This document shows positions 9,076 through 18,552 of a DNA stretch of 64,000 nucleotides, one piece after another. Position 1 is the stretch's first letter. Each line of letters begins with the position of its first letter. Origin of the DNA: Barnesiella sp. WM24 (GTDB lineage: Bacteria; Bacteroidota; Bacteroidia; Bacteroidales; Muribaculaceae). A program made the translations under genes and the position numbers. The stretch spans positions 19,336 to 83,335 of the forward strand of contig NZ_SPPC01000015.1 in the NCBI RefSeq assembly GCF_004570975.1, read 5' to 3'. The notes below the pieces were generated by a model, which did not search any database, had not been told where the DNA came from, and saw only the letters and a list, made by a program, of their open reading frames with translations.

Positions 9076-10164
9076 ATGGCAGACATGATTGCTGTTATAG
9101 GCCTAAGGGGGTTCCCGAACGTACAGGGAGGCGTGGAAAAACATTGTGAAGCATTATATCCGCGCGTCCCTGAAAGGCACTTCCACATATACCGACGCAA
9201 GCCATATATAAAGTCGACAGGAGATGCGACGTACTGCAATATCACGTTTCACGACTTTCCGTCAACTAAAATCAGAGGTGTTGAAGCGGTATTGCACACC
9301 TTTTTAAGCACGCTAAGCGTAATCAACAGCAAATGCAAGCTTGTCCATGTCCACAACATTGGGCCGGGACTGTTCATCCCTATATTAAAGCTATTTGGCA
9401 AAAAAGTGGTAATGACTTACCACAGCCCCAATTACGAGCATAAAAAGTGGGGCAGATTTGCAAGATGGCTACTGCGCGCAGGTGAAAACATATCCCTGCG
9501 CCATTCCGACAAGATAATTTTTGTCAACGCCAAGCAGCGTGAAAAATTTGTCGGGAGGCATCCCGGCAAAACCTTGTATATACCCAACGGAGTCAATCAC
9601 AACATGCCATCACTTGCCACTGATTTCATTAATTCACTGGGGGTTGCACCCGGCTCATATATACTTGGCGTAGGAAGGCTCACTCCGGAAAAAGGCTTTG
9701 AATATCTGGTAAAAGCTGTCAATAAGCTTGACAAAGATATAAAACTTATAATTGCAGGAGGAAGTGACAACAACGATTCCTATTTCAGAAAACTAAAATC
9801 GCTTGACATTAAAGGCAGGGTGATATTTACCGGCAATGTGTTTGGTGAAAATCTCAGGCAGCTGTATTCACACGCAAAACTGTTTGTGCTCTCATCTGTC
9901 AATGAGGGATTTCCGTTAGTGCTGCTCGAAGCAATGGACTACCAGCTTCCCGTGCTTTCTTCCGACATCCCCGGGGCTCATCTGCCACTGATTCCAGAAA
10001 CCAACTTCTTTTCCCCTGGTGACAGCGACAGCATCACAGCGGCACTGAACCAATTTCTCTCTTCCGATAGCGCCACACGCACCGACTACGACCTCACGCC
10101 TTACAACTGGGACAACATCGCACGCCAAACAGAAACTGTTTATCGTGAGGTATTGGGTATTTGA
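9076..10164 (+). CDS. Glycosyltransferase family 4 (rhamnosyltransferase-like)
   Basis: About 362 residues from ATG 9076 (MADMIAVIGLRGFPNVQGG); a GTG at 9049, 4 bp after the radical SAM stop, is an alternative start. The IGLRGFPNVQGGVEKHCE opening is the typical GT-B acceptor motif. The C-terminal half has GVGRLTPEKGFEYLV, an IIAGGSDN loop and SSVNEGFPLVLLEAM, the donor-binding E(x7)E motif. It is cytoplasmic and probably works with the preceding GT4 and radical SAM protein. Some relatives with this opening are annotated as rhamnosyltransferases, but the sugar cannot be assigned here. Confidence 0.88.
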   Translation: MADMIAVIGLRGFPNVQGGVEKHCEALYPRVPERHFHIYRRKPYIKSTGDATYCNITFHDFPSTKIRGVEAVLHTFLSTLSVINSKCKLVHVHNIGPGLFIPILKLFGKKVVMTYHSPNYEHKKWGRFARWLLRAGENISLRHSDKIIFVNAKQREKFVGRHPGKTLYIPNGVNHNMPSLATDFINSLGVAPGSYILGVGRLTPEKGFEYLVKAVNKLDKDIKLIIAGGSDNNDSYFRKLKSLDIKGRVIFTGNVFGENLRQLYSHAKLFVLSSVNEGFPLVLLEAMDYQLPVLSSDIPGAHLPLIPETNFFSPGDSDSITAALNQFLSSDSATRTDYDLTPYNWDNIARQTETVYREVLGI

Positions 10165-10175
10165 ATTATTTTTGC

Positions 10176-10183
10176 TAAATTTG
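10176..10183 (+). promoter_or_regulatory. -7 box for the lipoprotein/SUI1/helicase gene run
   Basis: TAAATTTG fits TAnnTTTG and lies 29 bp before the ATG at 10212. The nearest TTTG (10160) is too close, so the -33 element is not clear. Confidence 0.5.
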
Positions 10184-10211
10184 TATTTACAAAGATAAAT
10201 CGTCACCCTCT

Positions 10212-10613
10212 ATGAAAAAGATTCCGACAACAGGCGCGTTGCTGCTCCTTCTTTGGTCTTGCGGCGGTATGTCGCGACAGGCAAAGGAGATAGCAGGCGA
10301 CTATTACAACGTCCAGCTGTCAAGCGAGCTGCCTGTACTGGAACTGAAAAAAGACGGCACCTCGGTTGTGCGCAACATCGCGCCCGACGTGCTTGTCATG
10401 GAAGTCGACGGCACCTGGGAAATCCAAGGCGACTCCCTGATTATCGTCAACGACCTCAACCGGAAGCGCCTCAAAGGCGACACCGCCATAGCCGGAGACA
10501 TCGCCCCGCGTATCGCACGCAAGATAAGCAGCCACGATGCCCATTCCATCACTCTCAGCAAAGACAACATAGACTATATGTATATACGCCATCATAAGGA
10601 ATCTGAAAAATAA
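10212..10613 (+). CDS. Small lipoprotein, lipocalin-like, unknown function
   Basis: 133 residues with a type II signal peptide; the lipobox LLWSC places the lipidated Cys at residue 17. The mature part (AGDYYNVQL, LELKKDGTSV, GTWEIQGDSLIIV, SITLSKDNIDYMYIR) shows the short beta-strand pattern seen in small lipocalin-like or META-like Bacteroidetes lipoproteins. No catalytic motif is visible. It is the first of a tightly spaced same-strand run (12 bp to the next lipoprotein gene). Confidence 0.75.
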   Translation: MKKIPTTGALLLLLWSCGGMSRQAKEIAGDYYNVQLSSELPVLELKKDGTSVVRNIAPDVLVMEVDGTWEIQGDSLIIVNDLNRKRLKGDTAIAGDIAPRIARKISSHDAHSITLSKDNIDYMYIRHHKESEK

Positions 10614-10625
10614 CCATATCTGACT

Positions 10626-11081
10626 ATGAAACCTCATTTTTTGACATTACCGTTGATTCTGTCAATAATCATGCTTGCGTCATGTGACAGCAACAACACC
10701 AAGGAGAATCTCCAGCATGCCGAATTTGCTATTGAACGACAGGACTATAATTCAGCGAGAGGCATCTGCGACAACATCAGGAAACAGCAGAACGATGCAG
10801 AGAAAATGGATGCATCCACCTTATGCAACCTCTCTATGCTATACATGAAGCTGGGCGAGACCGATGACCGCGAAGACAATATAGGACTTGCCCGCCAGTG
10901 TTATATCGACGCGTATGCCACTGATTCAGCGGAAGCCCGCAACTACTATGACAATGTATCGGTAGAGGATCTGCCACATCTGTCACTTCTGACATCGATT
11001 GTGCGCTCCACAACCGGCTCGCCGGCCGGCATCATTGATGACTACATAAATGAAAGTGACAGCATAAGCGGAATAAACTAA
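10626..11081 (+). CDS. Small TPR-like lipoprotein, unknown function
   Basis: 151 residues. The signal peptide ends in the lipobox LASC (Cys20), followed by Asp-Ser-Asn. The mature part is helical with TPR-like spacing (LQHAEFAIERQDYNSARGIC, then LCNLSMLYMKLGETDDREDN, then LARQCYIDAYATD), suggesting a protein-interaction scaffold at the inner face of the outer membrane. It sits 12 bp after another lipoprotein gene and 19 bp before a SUI1 gene. The family is not recognised beyond this. Confidence 0.72.
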   Translation: MKPHFLTLPLILSIIMLASCDSNNTKENLQHAEFAIERQDYNSARGICDNIRKQQNDAEKMDASTLCNLSMLYMKLGETDDREDNIGLARQCYIDAYATDSAEARNYYDNVSVEDLPHLSLLTSIVRSTTGSPAGIIDDYINESDSISGIN

Positions 11082-11100
11082 CCCCACAATCCATCGCCCC

Positions 11101-11445
11101 ATGAAGTCCAATGACCTCCATGCAGCACTCAGTGCATTTCTGCAAGCCAATCCCGACCTGCCCGAAGGCGAAATCATCGAAACGCCCGACAGCGACAAGC
11201 CGGCGGCGAAATCTTTCCGGCTTGACATCATCCTTGAAAAGAAAGGAAGAGGGGGCAAACAGGCTACAATAATATCGGGCTGGCAAGACTCCGACGAGGC
11301 ATTGCTTGACCTTGCCGCCACGCTCAAAAAGAGGCTCGCCACAGGAGGCTCGGCTCGCGGAGGCGAGATACTCATACAAGGCGACCGGCGCAAGGAGACA
11401 CTTGCCCTGCTGACAGAACTGGGCTACAAGGCAAGAATAATCTGA
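11101..11445 (+). CDS. SUI1/YciH-type translation initiation factor homologue
   Basis: 114 residues. The C-terminal 80 residues form the SUI1/eIF1 fold: LDIILEKKGRGGKQATIISGW, then LKKRLATGGSARGGEILIQGD, then RRKETLALLTELGY. The basic GRGGK loop and the ATGGSARGGEI segment are the family hallmarks. Bacterial members (YciH) bind the 30S subunit and affect initiation fidelity under stress. The protein is cytoplasmic. It is 10 bp upstream of the helicase-nuclease gene, so probably cotranscribed with it. Confidence 0.92.
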   Translation: MKSNDLHAALSAFLQANPDLPEGEIIETPDSDKPAAKSFRLDIILEKKGRGGKQATIISGWQDSDEALLDLAATLKKRLATGGSARGGEILIQGDRRKETLALLTELGYKARII

Positions 11446-11455
11446 CCTCCGGCAT

Positions 11456-14400
11456 ATGCTTACCATACACAAAGCGTCGGCAGGCTCGGGAAAGACCTAT
11501 ACCCTGACCTATACATATATAAAGATGCTTCTCGGCAAAAAGAGCGAAAAAGGCACCTACTCGCTCTCCACCGAGAAAAACCGTCATCGCGCGACTCTCG
11601 CCATAACATTCACCAATAAGGCGACCGACGAGATGAAACGACGCATCGTGCATCAGCTCGCATGTCTTGCCGGAATCGGGGCTGAAAAAAGCCCTTACGA
11701 GAAAGACCTCTGCACCGAACTGCACACTGACAGCACAAGCCTCAGAAATCAAGCGCTCGAAGCGCTTCACGAACTGCTCTGCGATTTCAGCAACTTCCAT
11801 ATAAGCACAATCGATTCATTTTTCCAGACAGTGCTCCGCACATTTTCCCGCGAAGCCGAAATCACCGGAAACTATGAAGTCGAGCTTCGCGACGATTACG
11901 TAATCACTGTCGGCGTCAACGAAATGCTTTCTTCGGTCAACCGCGCGACCGACCGCGATTTTGAGTCCCGACGGGAAATGATAGCTCTCGTAAGCTGGAT
12001 AAAGCAGTATATCAGCCACAATATCAGCGAGGGCAAAAGCTTCAATATATTCAACCGCAAGTCCAATCTGGTCGACACGCTTGTCAAATTCACTTCCAAG
12101 GTGCTTACCGAGACCTATAAACTCAATGCTACCGAAATAGACCGGTATCTTGAGGACATCTCACGCACCCTTGAATTTGCAAGAGAAATCAGCACCCTGA
12201 GCAGGAAGCTTGAATCGGACTTCTTCAGTCTTGCCAACGAATGCTATAAATCGCTTGTATCAGCCGATGCGATTGCCGGAATGATGAAAGATTGCGGTGA
12301 TGCATTCAAGTCATGGTCTGAGGGCAGCTGGGGCAACGGACCCGGGAAAAGAGTACGCGCTGCCTTAGAAAATCCGGAAGCGCTTTACAAGAAAAACAAG
12401 TGTCCCGACTCCGACATTCTAAATCTTGCGGCTGAAATGGCTGTTGAGGCAGTGAGAGTCTATGACTCGATTAGCCTTCTCAAAATTCTGCGCACCAATG
12501 TCTACAATCTCGGTGTAATCGGTGAGATACAACGTCGGGCGGCAGAGTTCAAAAACGAGAACAACGCCATATTGTTAAGCGACACTAACGATATACTGCG
12601 CCGCATCATAAGCGAGGCGGAAGCCCCCTTCATATATGACCGCCTCGGAGTAAGGCTCCGTCACTTTCTTATCGACGAGTTTCAAGACACGTCAAGGCTA
12701 CAGTGGGCCAACCTGCGAGCCCTTGTAAGAGAGAGCCTCTCAACCGACAATGACAACCTCATAATCGGCGATGAGAAGCAGTCAATCTACCGTTTCCGTA
12801 ACTCCGACCCCGACCTGATTGTAAAGATTGTGCCGGAAGAGTTTTCCCGACAGTCAGAAATAAGAGGCAACAACCCGAAAGAAAACACCAACTGGAGAAG
12901 CAGCAGCGAAGTTGTGAGATTCAACAACACTCTGTTCAGCTACATCTCGGAAGCAAAAGACCTGTCAGATATTTACTCAAATGTAGTCCAGCGCATCGCC
13001 CGCAGCGACATGCACGGCTATGTCAAGGCCACACCCTACGACAATGCCGATGACGCGCTCGACAACATGACCAAGGATATTGTCCGGCAGCTCGGCTCCG
13101 GCTACAGGATGGGTGACATAGCCATACTCGTGTCATCCAATGCCAACGGAAAGACAGTGATTGACTATCTGCTGAGCCGCAAGCAGGATATACCGGAGCT
13201 GAAAGACCTTCAGATAATGTCGGACGACGCCCTGACCATATCCTCATCGGCGGCTGTAAGAATCATCACGAGCGTATTGTCATTCCTCGATGCGCAACAG
13301 ACAATGTTTGCCCCCGACGAGCGGGAAGCCGAAGAGACGCGCCGCCATCTTCCCTTGGCGACGATACTGAGCCGCTACCATTTCCATCTCTCCAAAGGCG
13401 TCGACAGGCTGACCGCGATTGAACTGACCTTCAACGACGATGCCGCCACGGAAGGCGACAGCACAGCCAATGAAGCAGCCGACATGAGATGCATCAACCT
13501 GCCCTCCATCGTCGAGAGAATCATAAGCCGCTACATTTCAGAAGAAATGCGTGAGGCGGAAAATGTATATATCAGCGGATTTCAGGATGTCGTCACCGAC
13601 TTCTGTGAAGGAAGCGAAGGCGACCTCCATTCATTCATGAAATGGTGGAACAGTTTCGGAAAAGAAAAATGCGCGCTCGCTATCCCCTCGGAGGTAAACG
13701 CAATCCGCGTAATGACCATACACAAATCCAAGGGACTTGAATTCCCCTGTGTACACGTGCCTATTATAGACTGGAGTTTCCAGTCATCCAAAAATATCGA
13801 ATGGTTCAAAACGTCCGATGACAACGACATGCCGCTGGGCATCTTCGCGCAGTTCAAAAAAGAGAATCTGCCGCCATTTATACCCCTTGCGACCACCTCA
13901 ATCCTTGAAAACGGAGAATTTGCCGACCAGTATTCCACCTTTGCCAAGAAGTCGACAATTGACATTCTCAACAAGACCTACGTCGCTTTCACCCGTGCTG
14001 TCAATGAACTGATAATCGGCTACAAGAGAGTCAGCAAGCCGAGCGACAGTTCAGTTCACGGATTAATGAGAATAGCCCTCGACAACACAACAGAGCAGTG
14101 GATTGACCGTTTTGGCGAAAACCGCGACTATCACACTGCGCTCGCCCCGTTTACCGACGGCGAAGGACTATTTTCATTTGGCAACCCGACGTCACGCCAT
14201 GAGAAAGAAAAGGTCGACAACAGCGCTGTGAAGATGCCTCCCTACATGTCGCTTGACAATGACAGCATATGGGACCTCAGTCGCATCGAAGATCTCGACG
14301 AGATGTCGCTGCCTCGCCAGAAAGGCATCATACTTCACAATATAATGAGCCTTATACGCACTCCGCGCGACATAGTGCGCTCGGTAAGACGCCACGCCAT

Positions 14401-14755
14401 GAAAGGCTACCTGACTGAAGAAGAAATTCCCGAATACGTGAATACAATCACCGAGGCTCTTTCTGACAGGAATGTCACTGCGTGGTTCAACGGGTTCACA
14501 CGTCTACTTAACGAGCGCGCCTTTATCGTCAACGACAACAGCGGGGTCACACGCCGATACCGCCCTGACAGAGTTGTGTGGCGCGGTGACGGCATAATAG
14601 ACGTGGTTGACTATAAATTTGGAGAAGAAGAGCCTAAAAAATACATAACTCAGGTGCGCGGTTATGTCTACAACCTGCGGAAGATGTATCCGGGAACGAC
14701 TGTCAACGGCTATCTATGGTATCCGCTTCAGTCAAAAATCACTCCGGTAAACTAA
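11456..14755 (+). CDS. UvrD/RecB-like helicase-nuclease (AddA-type)
   Basis: 1099 residues. SF1A helicase motifs appear in order: motif I SAGSGKTYTLTY (about residues 8-19), Ia LAITFTNKATDEM, Ic FHISTIDSFF, II DEFQDTSRLQW (about 407), III GDEKQSIYRFR, IV NWRSS, V TIHKSKGLEFP (about 755) and VI YVAFTRAVNEL. The C-terminus carries a PD-(D/E)XK nuclease domain, DGIIDVVDYKFGE (about 1045-1057) and QVRGYVYNL. This is the AddA/RecB architecture for processing DNA double-strand breaks. The usual AddB partner gene is not adjacent. It follows the SUI1 gene by 10 bp and ends just before an XRE-S24 regulator gene. Confidence 0.93.
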   Translation: MLTIHKASAGSGKTYTLTYTYIKMLLGKKSEKGTYSLSTEKNRHRATLAITFTNKATDEMKRRIVHQLACLAGIGAEKSPYEKDLCTELHTDSTSLRNQALEALHELLCDFSNFHISTIDSFFQTVLRTFSREAEITGNYEVELRDDYVITVGVNEMLSSVNRATDRDFESRREMIALVSWIKQYISHNISEGKSFNIFNRKSNLVDTLVKFTSKVLTETYKLNATEIDRYLEDISRTLEFAREISTLSRKLESDFFSLANECYKSLVSADAIAGMMKDCGDAFKSWSEGSWGNGPGKRVRAALENPEALYKKNKCPDSDILNLAAEMAVEAVRVYDSISLLKILRTNVYNLGVIGEIQRRAAEFKNENNAILLSDTNDILRRIISEAEAPFIYDRLGVRLRHFLIDEFQDTSRLQWANLRALVRESLSTDNDNLIIGDEKQSIYRFRNSDPDLIVKIVPEEFSRQSEIRGNNPKENTNWRSSSEVVRFNNTLFSYISEAKDLSDIYSNVVQRIARSDMHGYVKATPYDNADDALDNMTKDIVRQLGSGYRMGDIAILVSSNANGKTVIDYLLSRKQDIPELKDLQIMSDDALTISSSAAVRIITSVLSFLDAQQTMFAPDEREAEETRRHLPLATILSRYHFHLSKGVDRLTAIELTFNDDAATEGDSTANEAADMRCINLPSIVERIISRYISEEMREAENVYISGFQDVVTDFCEGSEGDLHSFMKWWNSFGKEKCALAIPSEVNAIRVMTIHKSKGLEFPCVHVPIIDWSFQSSKNIEWFKTSDDNDMPLGIFAQFKKENLPPFIPLATTSILENGEFADQYSTFAKKSTIDILNKTYVAFTRAVNELIIGYKRVSKPSDSSVHGLMRIALDNTTEQWIDRFGENRDYHTALAPFTDGEGLFSFGNPTSRHEKEKVDNSAVKMPPYMSLDNDSIWDLSRIEDLDEMSLPRQKGIILHNIMSLIRTPRDIVRSVRRHAMKGYLTEEEIPEYVNTITEALSDRNVTAWFNGFTRLLNERAFIVNDNSGVTRRYRPDRVVWRGDGIIDVVDYKFGEEEPKKYITQVRGYVYNLRKMYPGTTVNGYLWYPLQSKITPVN

Positions 14756-14781
14756 CCGGTTGTTTTTTGTCAACCCGTCAG

Positions 14782-14812
14782 TTGGTGTTTTACAATATTA
14801 TATGTATATTTG
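14782..14812 (+). promoter_or_regulatory. Promoter of the XRE-S24 regulator
   Basis: TTGG (14782-14785, one mismatch to TTTG), a 19-bp spacer and TATATTTG (14805-14812). The start site would be near 14817, so the start codon must be ATG 14832 and not the earlier in-frame Mets at 14760 and 14802. Confidence 0.6.
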
Positions 14813-14831
14813 CAACACAAACCGATATTAT

Positions 14832-15524
14832 ATGGAAACACCGACCGACAAAAACCAGCTGATAATAGGACGAATCCGTTATCTCATGGAACTTCGCCAC
14901 CTCTCGCAAGTGGCATTCTCAAAACTTATTGGCATTGACCCGTCAAATGTATCAAAATACCTCAGCGGCAAGCTCCCTGTAAGCGATGCCCTCCTCAACC
15001 GCGTGGTAGTCAACCTTAATGTATCAAAAGACTGGCTGCGCGACGGCACCGGACTGCCATTTGAAAAGAGCAATCACGCATCGGAAGTGCAGGTAGCGGA
15101 AATATGCACCGACTACCGAAGCGACGGAATACCTGTCTACGACATTGACGTGGCGGCAGGTTGCACAGAGATGTCACGCGCATTTACCGAAGAAAATGTA
15201 ATCGGCAAACTGAATTTCCCCCATCTGAACCCCGAATGGATTGTAGTAAGGGCAAAGGGCGACTCCATGAAACCGAAGATTGAAAATGGCGGCTACGTGG
15301 CATTTCTCCCACAGAGTGACACCGAAAACATCCTTTGGGGACAGATATACGTCGTGATTATGGAAAACAGGAGGGTGGTAAAATATGTGCGCCGACATCA
15401 TGACCCGTCAAAGGTCATATTGCGCAGCGCCAACACAGCTTACGACGACATGGATGTTTCACGCAAAGACATCGTGGCTCTCTATGTCGTAGAACGCATA
15501 ATCAATATTCAGGACTGTTTTTAG
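14832..15524 (+). CDS. XRE family repressor with S24 (LexA-like) domain
   Basis: 230 residues. An XRE HTH occupies about residues 20-68 (LSQVAFSKLIGIDPSNVSKY). The C-terminal S24 domain has the catalytic dyad S145 (AKGDSMKP) and K184 (RVVKYVRR), and an Ala-Gly pair at 109-110 (DVAAGCTE) at the position where LexA/CI proteins self-cleave, 35 residues before the Ser. This predicts a soluble repressor inactivated by autocleavage, as in SOS or phage control. No phage genes are nearby, and an MFS gene follows 30 bp downstream, so it may be a stress regulator of that exporter. Confidence 0.88.
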   Translation: METPTDKNQLIIGRIRYLMELRHLSQVAFSKLIGIDPSNVSKYLSGKLPVSDALLNRVVVNLNVSKDWLRDGTGLPFEKSNHASEVQVAEICTDYRSDGIPVYDIDVAAGCTEMSRAFTEENVIGKLNFPHLNPEWIVVRAKGDSMKPKIENGGYVAFLPQSDTENILWGQIYVVIMENRRVVKYVRRHHDPSKVILRSANTAYDDMDVSRKDIVALYVVERIINIQDCF

Positions 15525-15554
15525 TTGACATAGATTAATTTTTAAGAGTTACTT

Positions 15555-16766
15555 ATGATTCTCACTGAAAAGATAAGGCGTCTGACATCGATGCCTACAT
15601 TTCATGTATTGCTTGCACTCAGTGCCGCACACTGCCTGAACGACCTGCTGCAATCGGTTATCACCGCTGTATATCCGATGCTTAAAAGTGACCTTGACAT
15701 CAATTTCACGCAGATTGGACTTATCACGCTCGTCTATCAGCTCGCGGCATCCATTTTTCAGCCTGTCGTAGGCTATGTGTTTGACAAGCGTCCGTTTGTA
15801 TGGAGCCTACCGGCAGGCATGATAAGCACATCGATAGGAATTGTGCTGCTTGCCTTCAGTTCATCGCTGACAGGAGTGCTTATCGCTGTATTCATGATTG
15901 GACTCGGATCAGCGACTCTTCACCCCGAGGCATCACGCATCACCTCTCTTGCCGGACATGAACGACGCGGATTTGCCCAGTCGGTATTTCAGGTCGGAGG
16001 CAATTTCGGTGGCTCCATCGGGCCGCTGCTCGTAGCCCTTATAGTCGCGCCCCACGACCGCCGTTATGTCATGTGGTTTCTTGTGTTTGCCGCGCTATGC
16101 TTCTGGGCAATGCGCCCTATCTGCCGATGGTATCGCGGCTACCTGAATTCATTAAAGCAGTCACAAAAACGCGAGGAGCGCCACGCCGTGCTTCCGCTCT
16201 CGCGCGGCATGACAATCTTTACCATCTGCGTCATCATTGTGCTGATATTCTCCAAATATATCTATATGGCGAGCCTGTCAAGCTACTATACGTTTTATCT
16301 GATTGACAAATTTGGCGTCTCTGTGTCACAGTCTCAGATTTTTCTGTTCATATTTGTCGTGTCTACCGCAGCCGGCACTCTTGTCGGAGGCCCGATAGGC
16401 GACCGCTACGGAAGAAAGCCGGTGATATGGGTCTCAATTCTCGGGACAGCACCCTTCAGCCTTCTTATGCCGCACGTCAATCTGCCGCTTACCGTAATAC
16501 TGAGTTTCTGTGCCGGTTTCATGCTGTCATCGGCATTCCCGGCAATACTCCTTTATGCGCAGGAGCTGCTGCCGACTAAACTCGGCATGATTTCCGGATT
16601 ATTTTTCGGCTTTGCATTTGGAGTGGGCGGCATCGCGTCGGCAGTGCTCGGGGATTTCGCCGACCGCTACGGAGTCGAGGCAATATATAATTTCTGCGCC
16701 TACACCCCTCTCCTCGGCATAGTGGCGGCACTGCTCCCCAACCTCAAGAAGCTCAAAACGGAATAA
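15555..16766 (+). CDS. MFS transporter, Fsr (fosmidomycin-resistance-like) family
   Basis: 403 residues, about 12 TM helices. The N-terminus AAHCLNDLLQSVITAVYPML and the GSATLHPEASRITSLAG motif are characteristic of the Fsr subfamily, and a typical MFS loop GDRYGRKPVIW lies near residue 280. It is expected to be an inner-membrane proton-coupled exporter. Actual drug resistance cannot be concluded from similarity. It lies 30 bp after the XRE-S24 gene and is followed by a strong hairpin, so the two form a likely operon. Confidence 0.9.
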   Translation: MILTEKIRRLTSMPTFHVLLALSAAHCLNDLLQSVITAVYPMLKSDLDINFTQIGLITLVYQLAASIFQPVVGYVFDKRPFVWSLPAGMISTSIGIVLLAFSSSLTGVLIAVFMIGLGSATLHPEASRITSLAGHERRGFAQSVFQVGGNFGGSIGPLLVALIVAPHDRRYVMWFLVFAALCFWAMRPICRWYRGYLNSLKQSQKREERHAVLPLSRGMTIFTICVIIVLIFSKYIYMASLSSYYTFYLIDKFGVSVSQSQIFLFIFVVSTAAGTLVGGPIGDRYGRKPVIWVSILGTAPFSLLMPHVNLPLTVILSFCAGFMLSSAFPAILLYAQELLPTKLGMISGLFFGFAFGVGGIASAVLGDFADRYGVEAIYNFCAYTPLLGIVAALLPNLKKLKTE

Positions 16767-16809
16767 ACACCGGCTTATACACATCCGGCAAATTGCTCCA
16801 AAAGCATGC

Positions 16810-16835
16810 AGGGGGTGACCTTCCGGTCACCCCCT
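16810..16835. terminator. Hairpin between convergent genes
   Basis: Perfect 11-bp stem AGGGGGTGACC / GGTCACCCCCT with a TTCC loop, between the ends of the convergent MFS and DUF1846 genes. There is no U tract, so it may be a bidirectional pause or processing hairpin and not a classical intrinsic terminator. Confidence 0.65.
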
Positions 16836-16919
16836 ACCGCTAAACAGTATGTACATCAACGCCCGATTTATTTGCCGATTAACCGACCGGCAATTGAAGG
16901 GCGATGGAAGCTCGACGGC

Positions 16920-18386
16920 TTACTTTGTCTTGCGCACAGGGTCGCAGGTAAGCCCTACGCCAAGCTTTTTGAATATCTTGTGGTCAACCTCTCCGAGCAT
17001 TACAGTCGAATGTACCTGACATCCGTTAAGTTCCGGGAGCACTTCAAGCGCACGACGGCAGTTCTCGTCATCCTTGCTCAACACTGACAGAGCGACAAGT
17101 ACTTCGTCAGTGTGAAGACGCGGATTACGGCTGCGCAGATAGCAGGTCTTGGTGTGCTGTATAGGCTCAATCATCGACTGCGGGATTAGTTTTACCGAGT
17201 GGTCTATCCCGGCAAGATGCTTGATGGCATTAAGGATGAGAGCCGCGCTCGGTCCAAGCAATTCGCTTGTCTCAGCCGTGATGATAGTCCCGTCGGCAAG
17301 TTCAATCGCAGAACATGGCACACCGCTACGCTCCGCGCGCTCTTTTGCCGCAACAGCCGGACGACGGTAAGACGCGTCTATCTTCGCCTGCTTGAACAGC
17401 AATGCGATCTTATTGACCTCGCTGTCATTTCCATCGCCAAGGGCAAGGTTGTTAAGGGCAGTGTAGTAACGGCGGATAATCTCGTTTTTAGACGCCTCAC
17501 GACACACCTCATCGTCATTTATACAGAATCCTACCATGTTTACGCCCATGTCGGTAGGCGACTTATATGGATTCTCGCCATAAATTTCCTCAAACAAAGA
17601 GTTCAGGACAGGGAATATCTCAATATCACGGTTATAGTTGATAGCAGTCTTTCCATAAGCCTCCAGATGGAACGGGTCAATCATATTGACGTCGTTAAGG
17701 TCGGCTGTAGCCGCCTCATAGGCGATATTGACCGGATGTTTCAGTGGGAGACTCCATACAGGGAATGTCTCAAACTTGGCGTATCCCGCCTCTATACCAC
17801 GTTTGTGTTCATTATAAAGCTGACTGAGACACACCGCCATCTTGCCGCTGCCCGGGCCCGGAGCTGTCACAATCACGAGAGGACGAGTGGTCTCTACGTA
17901 ATCATTCTTTCCAAAACCCTCATCGGAGGCGATAAGCTCCACGTTGGTAGGATAGCCGTCAATGATGTAATGGTAATAGGCGTTGATTCCCATGCGTTCG
18001 AGACGCTTTCTGAATGAGTCGGCACTGCTCTGCCCGTTGTAATGGGTAATCACGACTGAGCTTACCAGGAAGCCGCGATTCTGAAACTCTGTGCGCAGGC
18101 GCAGCACATCCATGTCATAAGTGATGCCGAGGTCGGTGCGCACCTTGTTTTTTTCAATATCGAGCGCACTGATTACAATCACAATCTCAGCGCGGTCGCT
18201 AAGTTTTGAAAGCATGCGCAACTTGCTGTCGGGCTGGAATCCCGGAAGCACACGACTTGCATGGTGGTCATCGAAAAGCTTACCTCCGAGTTCAAGGTAA
18301 AGCTTGTTGCCGAACTGAGCTATACGCTCCTGAATATGTTCGGACTGAATTTTGAGATATTTCTCGTTGTCAAAACCGTATTTCAT
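16920..18386 (-). CDS. DUF1846 family protein
   Basis: 488 residues, the standard length of the DUF1846 family. The N-terminus (GFDNEKYLKIQSEHIQERI, then LYLELGGKLFDDHHASRVLP) and the internal GPGSGKMAVCLSQLYNEHKRG segment are highly characteristic. The protein is cytoplasmic; structures of homologues suggest nucleotide or metabolite binding, but no reaction is established. It has a canonical promoter and appears monocistronic, converging with the MFS gene. Confidence 0.92.
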   Translation of the reverse strand: MKYGFDNEKYLKIQSEHIQERIAQFGNKLYLELGGKLFDDHHASRVLPGFQPDSKLRMLSKLSDRAEIVIVISALDIEKNKVRTDLGITYDMDVLRLRTEFQNRGFLVSSVVITHYNGQSSADSFRKRLERMGINAYYHYIIDGYPTNVELIASDEGFGKNDYVETTRPLVIVTAPGPGSGKMAVCLSQLYNEHKRGIEAGYAKFETFPVWSLPLKHPVNIAYEAATADLNDVNMIDPFHLEAYGKTAINYNRDIEIFPVLNSLFEEIYGENPYKSPTDMGVNMVGFCINDDEVCREASKNEIIRRYYTALNNLALGDGNDSEVNKIALLFKQAKIDASYRRPAVAAKERAERSGVPCSAIELADGTIITAETSELLGPSAALILNAIKHLAGIDHSVKLIPQSMIEPIQHTKTCYLRSRNPRLHTDEVLVALSVLSKDDENCRRALEVLPELNGCQVHSTVMLGEVDHKIFKKLGVGLTCDPVRKTK

Positions 18387-18395
18387 AACGGATTA

Positions 18396-18427
18396 CAAAG
18401 GTAGCAAATTTCTCCCTAAAATCCAAA
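18396..18427 (-). promoter_or_regulatory. Promoter of the DUF1846 gene
   Basis: On the minus strand TTTG (18427-18424), a 20-bp spacer and TACCTTTG (18403-18396): an exact Bacteroidetes consensus. The -7 box is 9 bp before the ATG, so the predicted leader is only a few nt long. Confidence 0.75.
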
Positions 18428-18552
18428 TCCCACAATCCGGCCGACACCAAATGTCTTTAGTTAATTCATCTTCCGAGAGCTATACCCCGTCATAGTGAAC
18501 AAAGACATAACAGGTCATTTTCATCTCAAAATGCAGATAATGCAGGCTACAA

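Noticed and set aside
14832..15524. Prophage repressor marking a prophage
   Set aside because: No integrase, structural or lysis genes nearby; neighbours are chromosomal.
15555..16766. Antibiotic (fosmidomycin) resistance gene
   Set aside because: Fsr-like similarity alone does not show drug export; kept as a generic MFS exporter.
17199..18017. 272-residue plus-strand open frame
   Set aside because: Antisense to the well-conserved DUF1846 gene.
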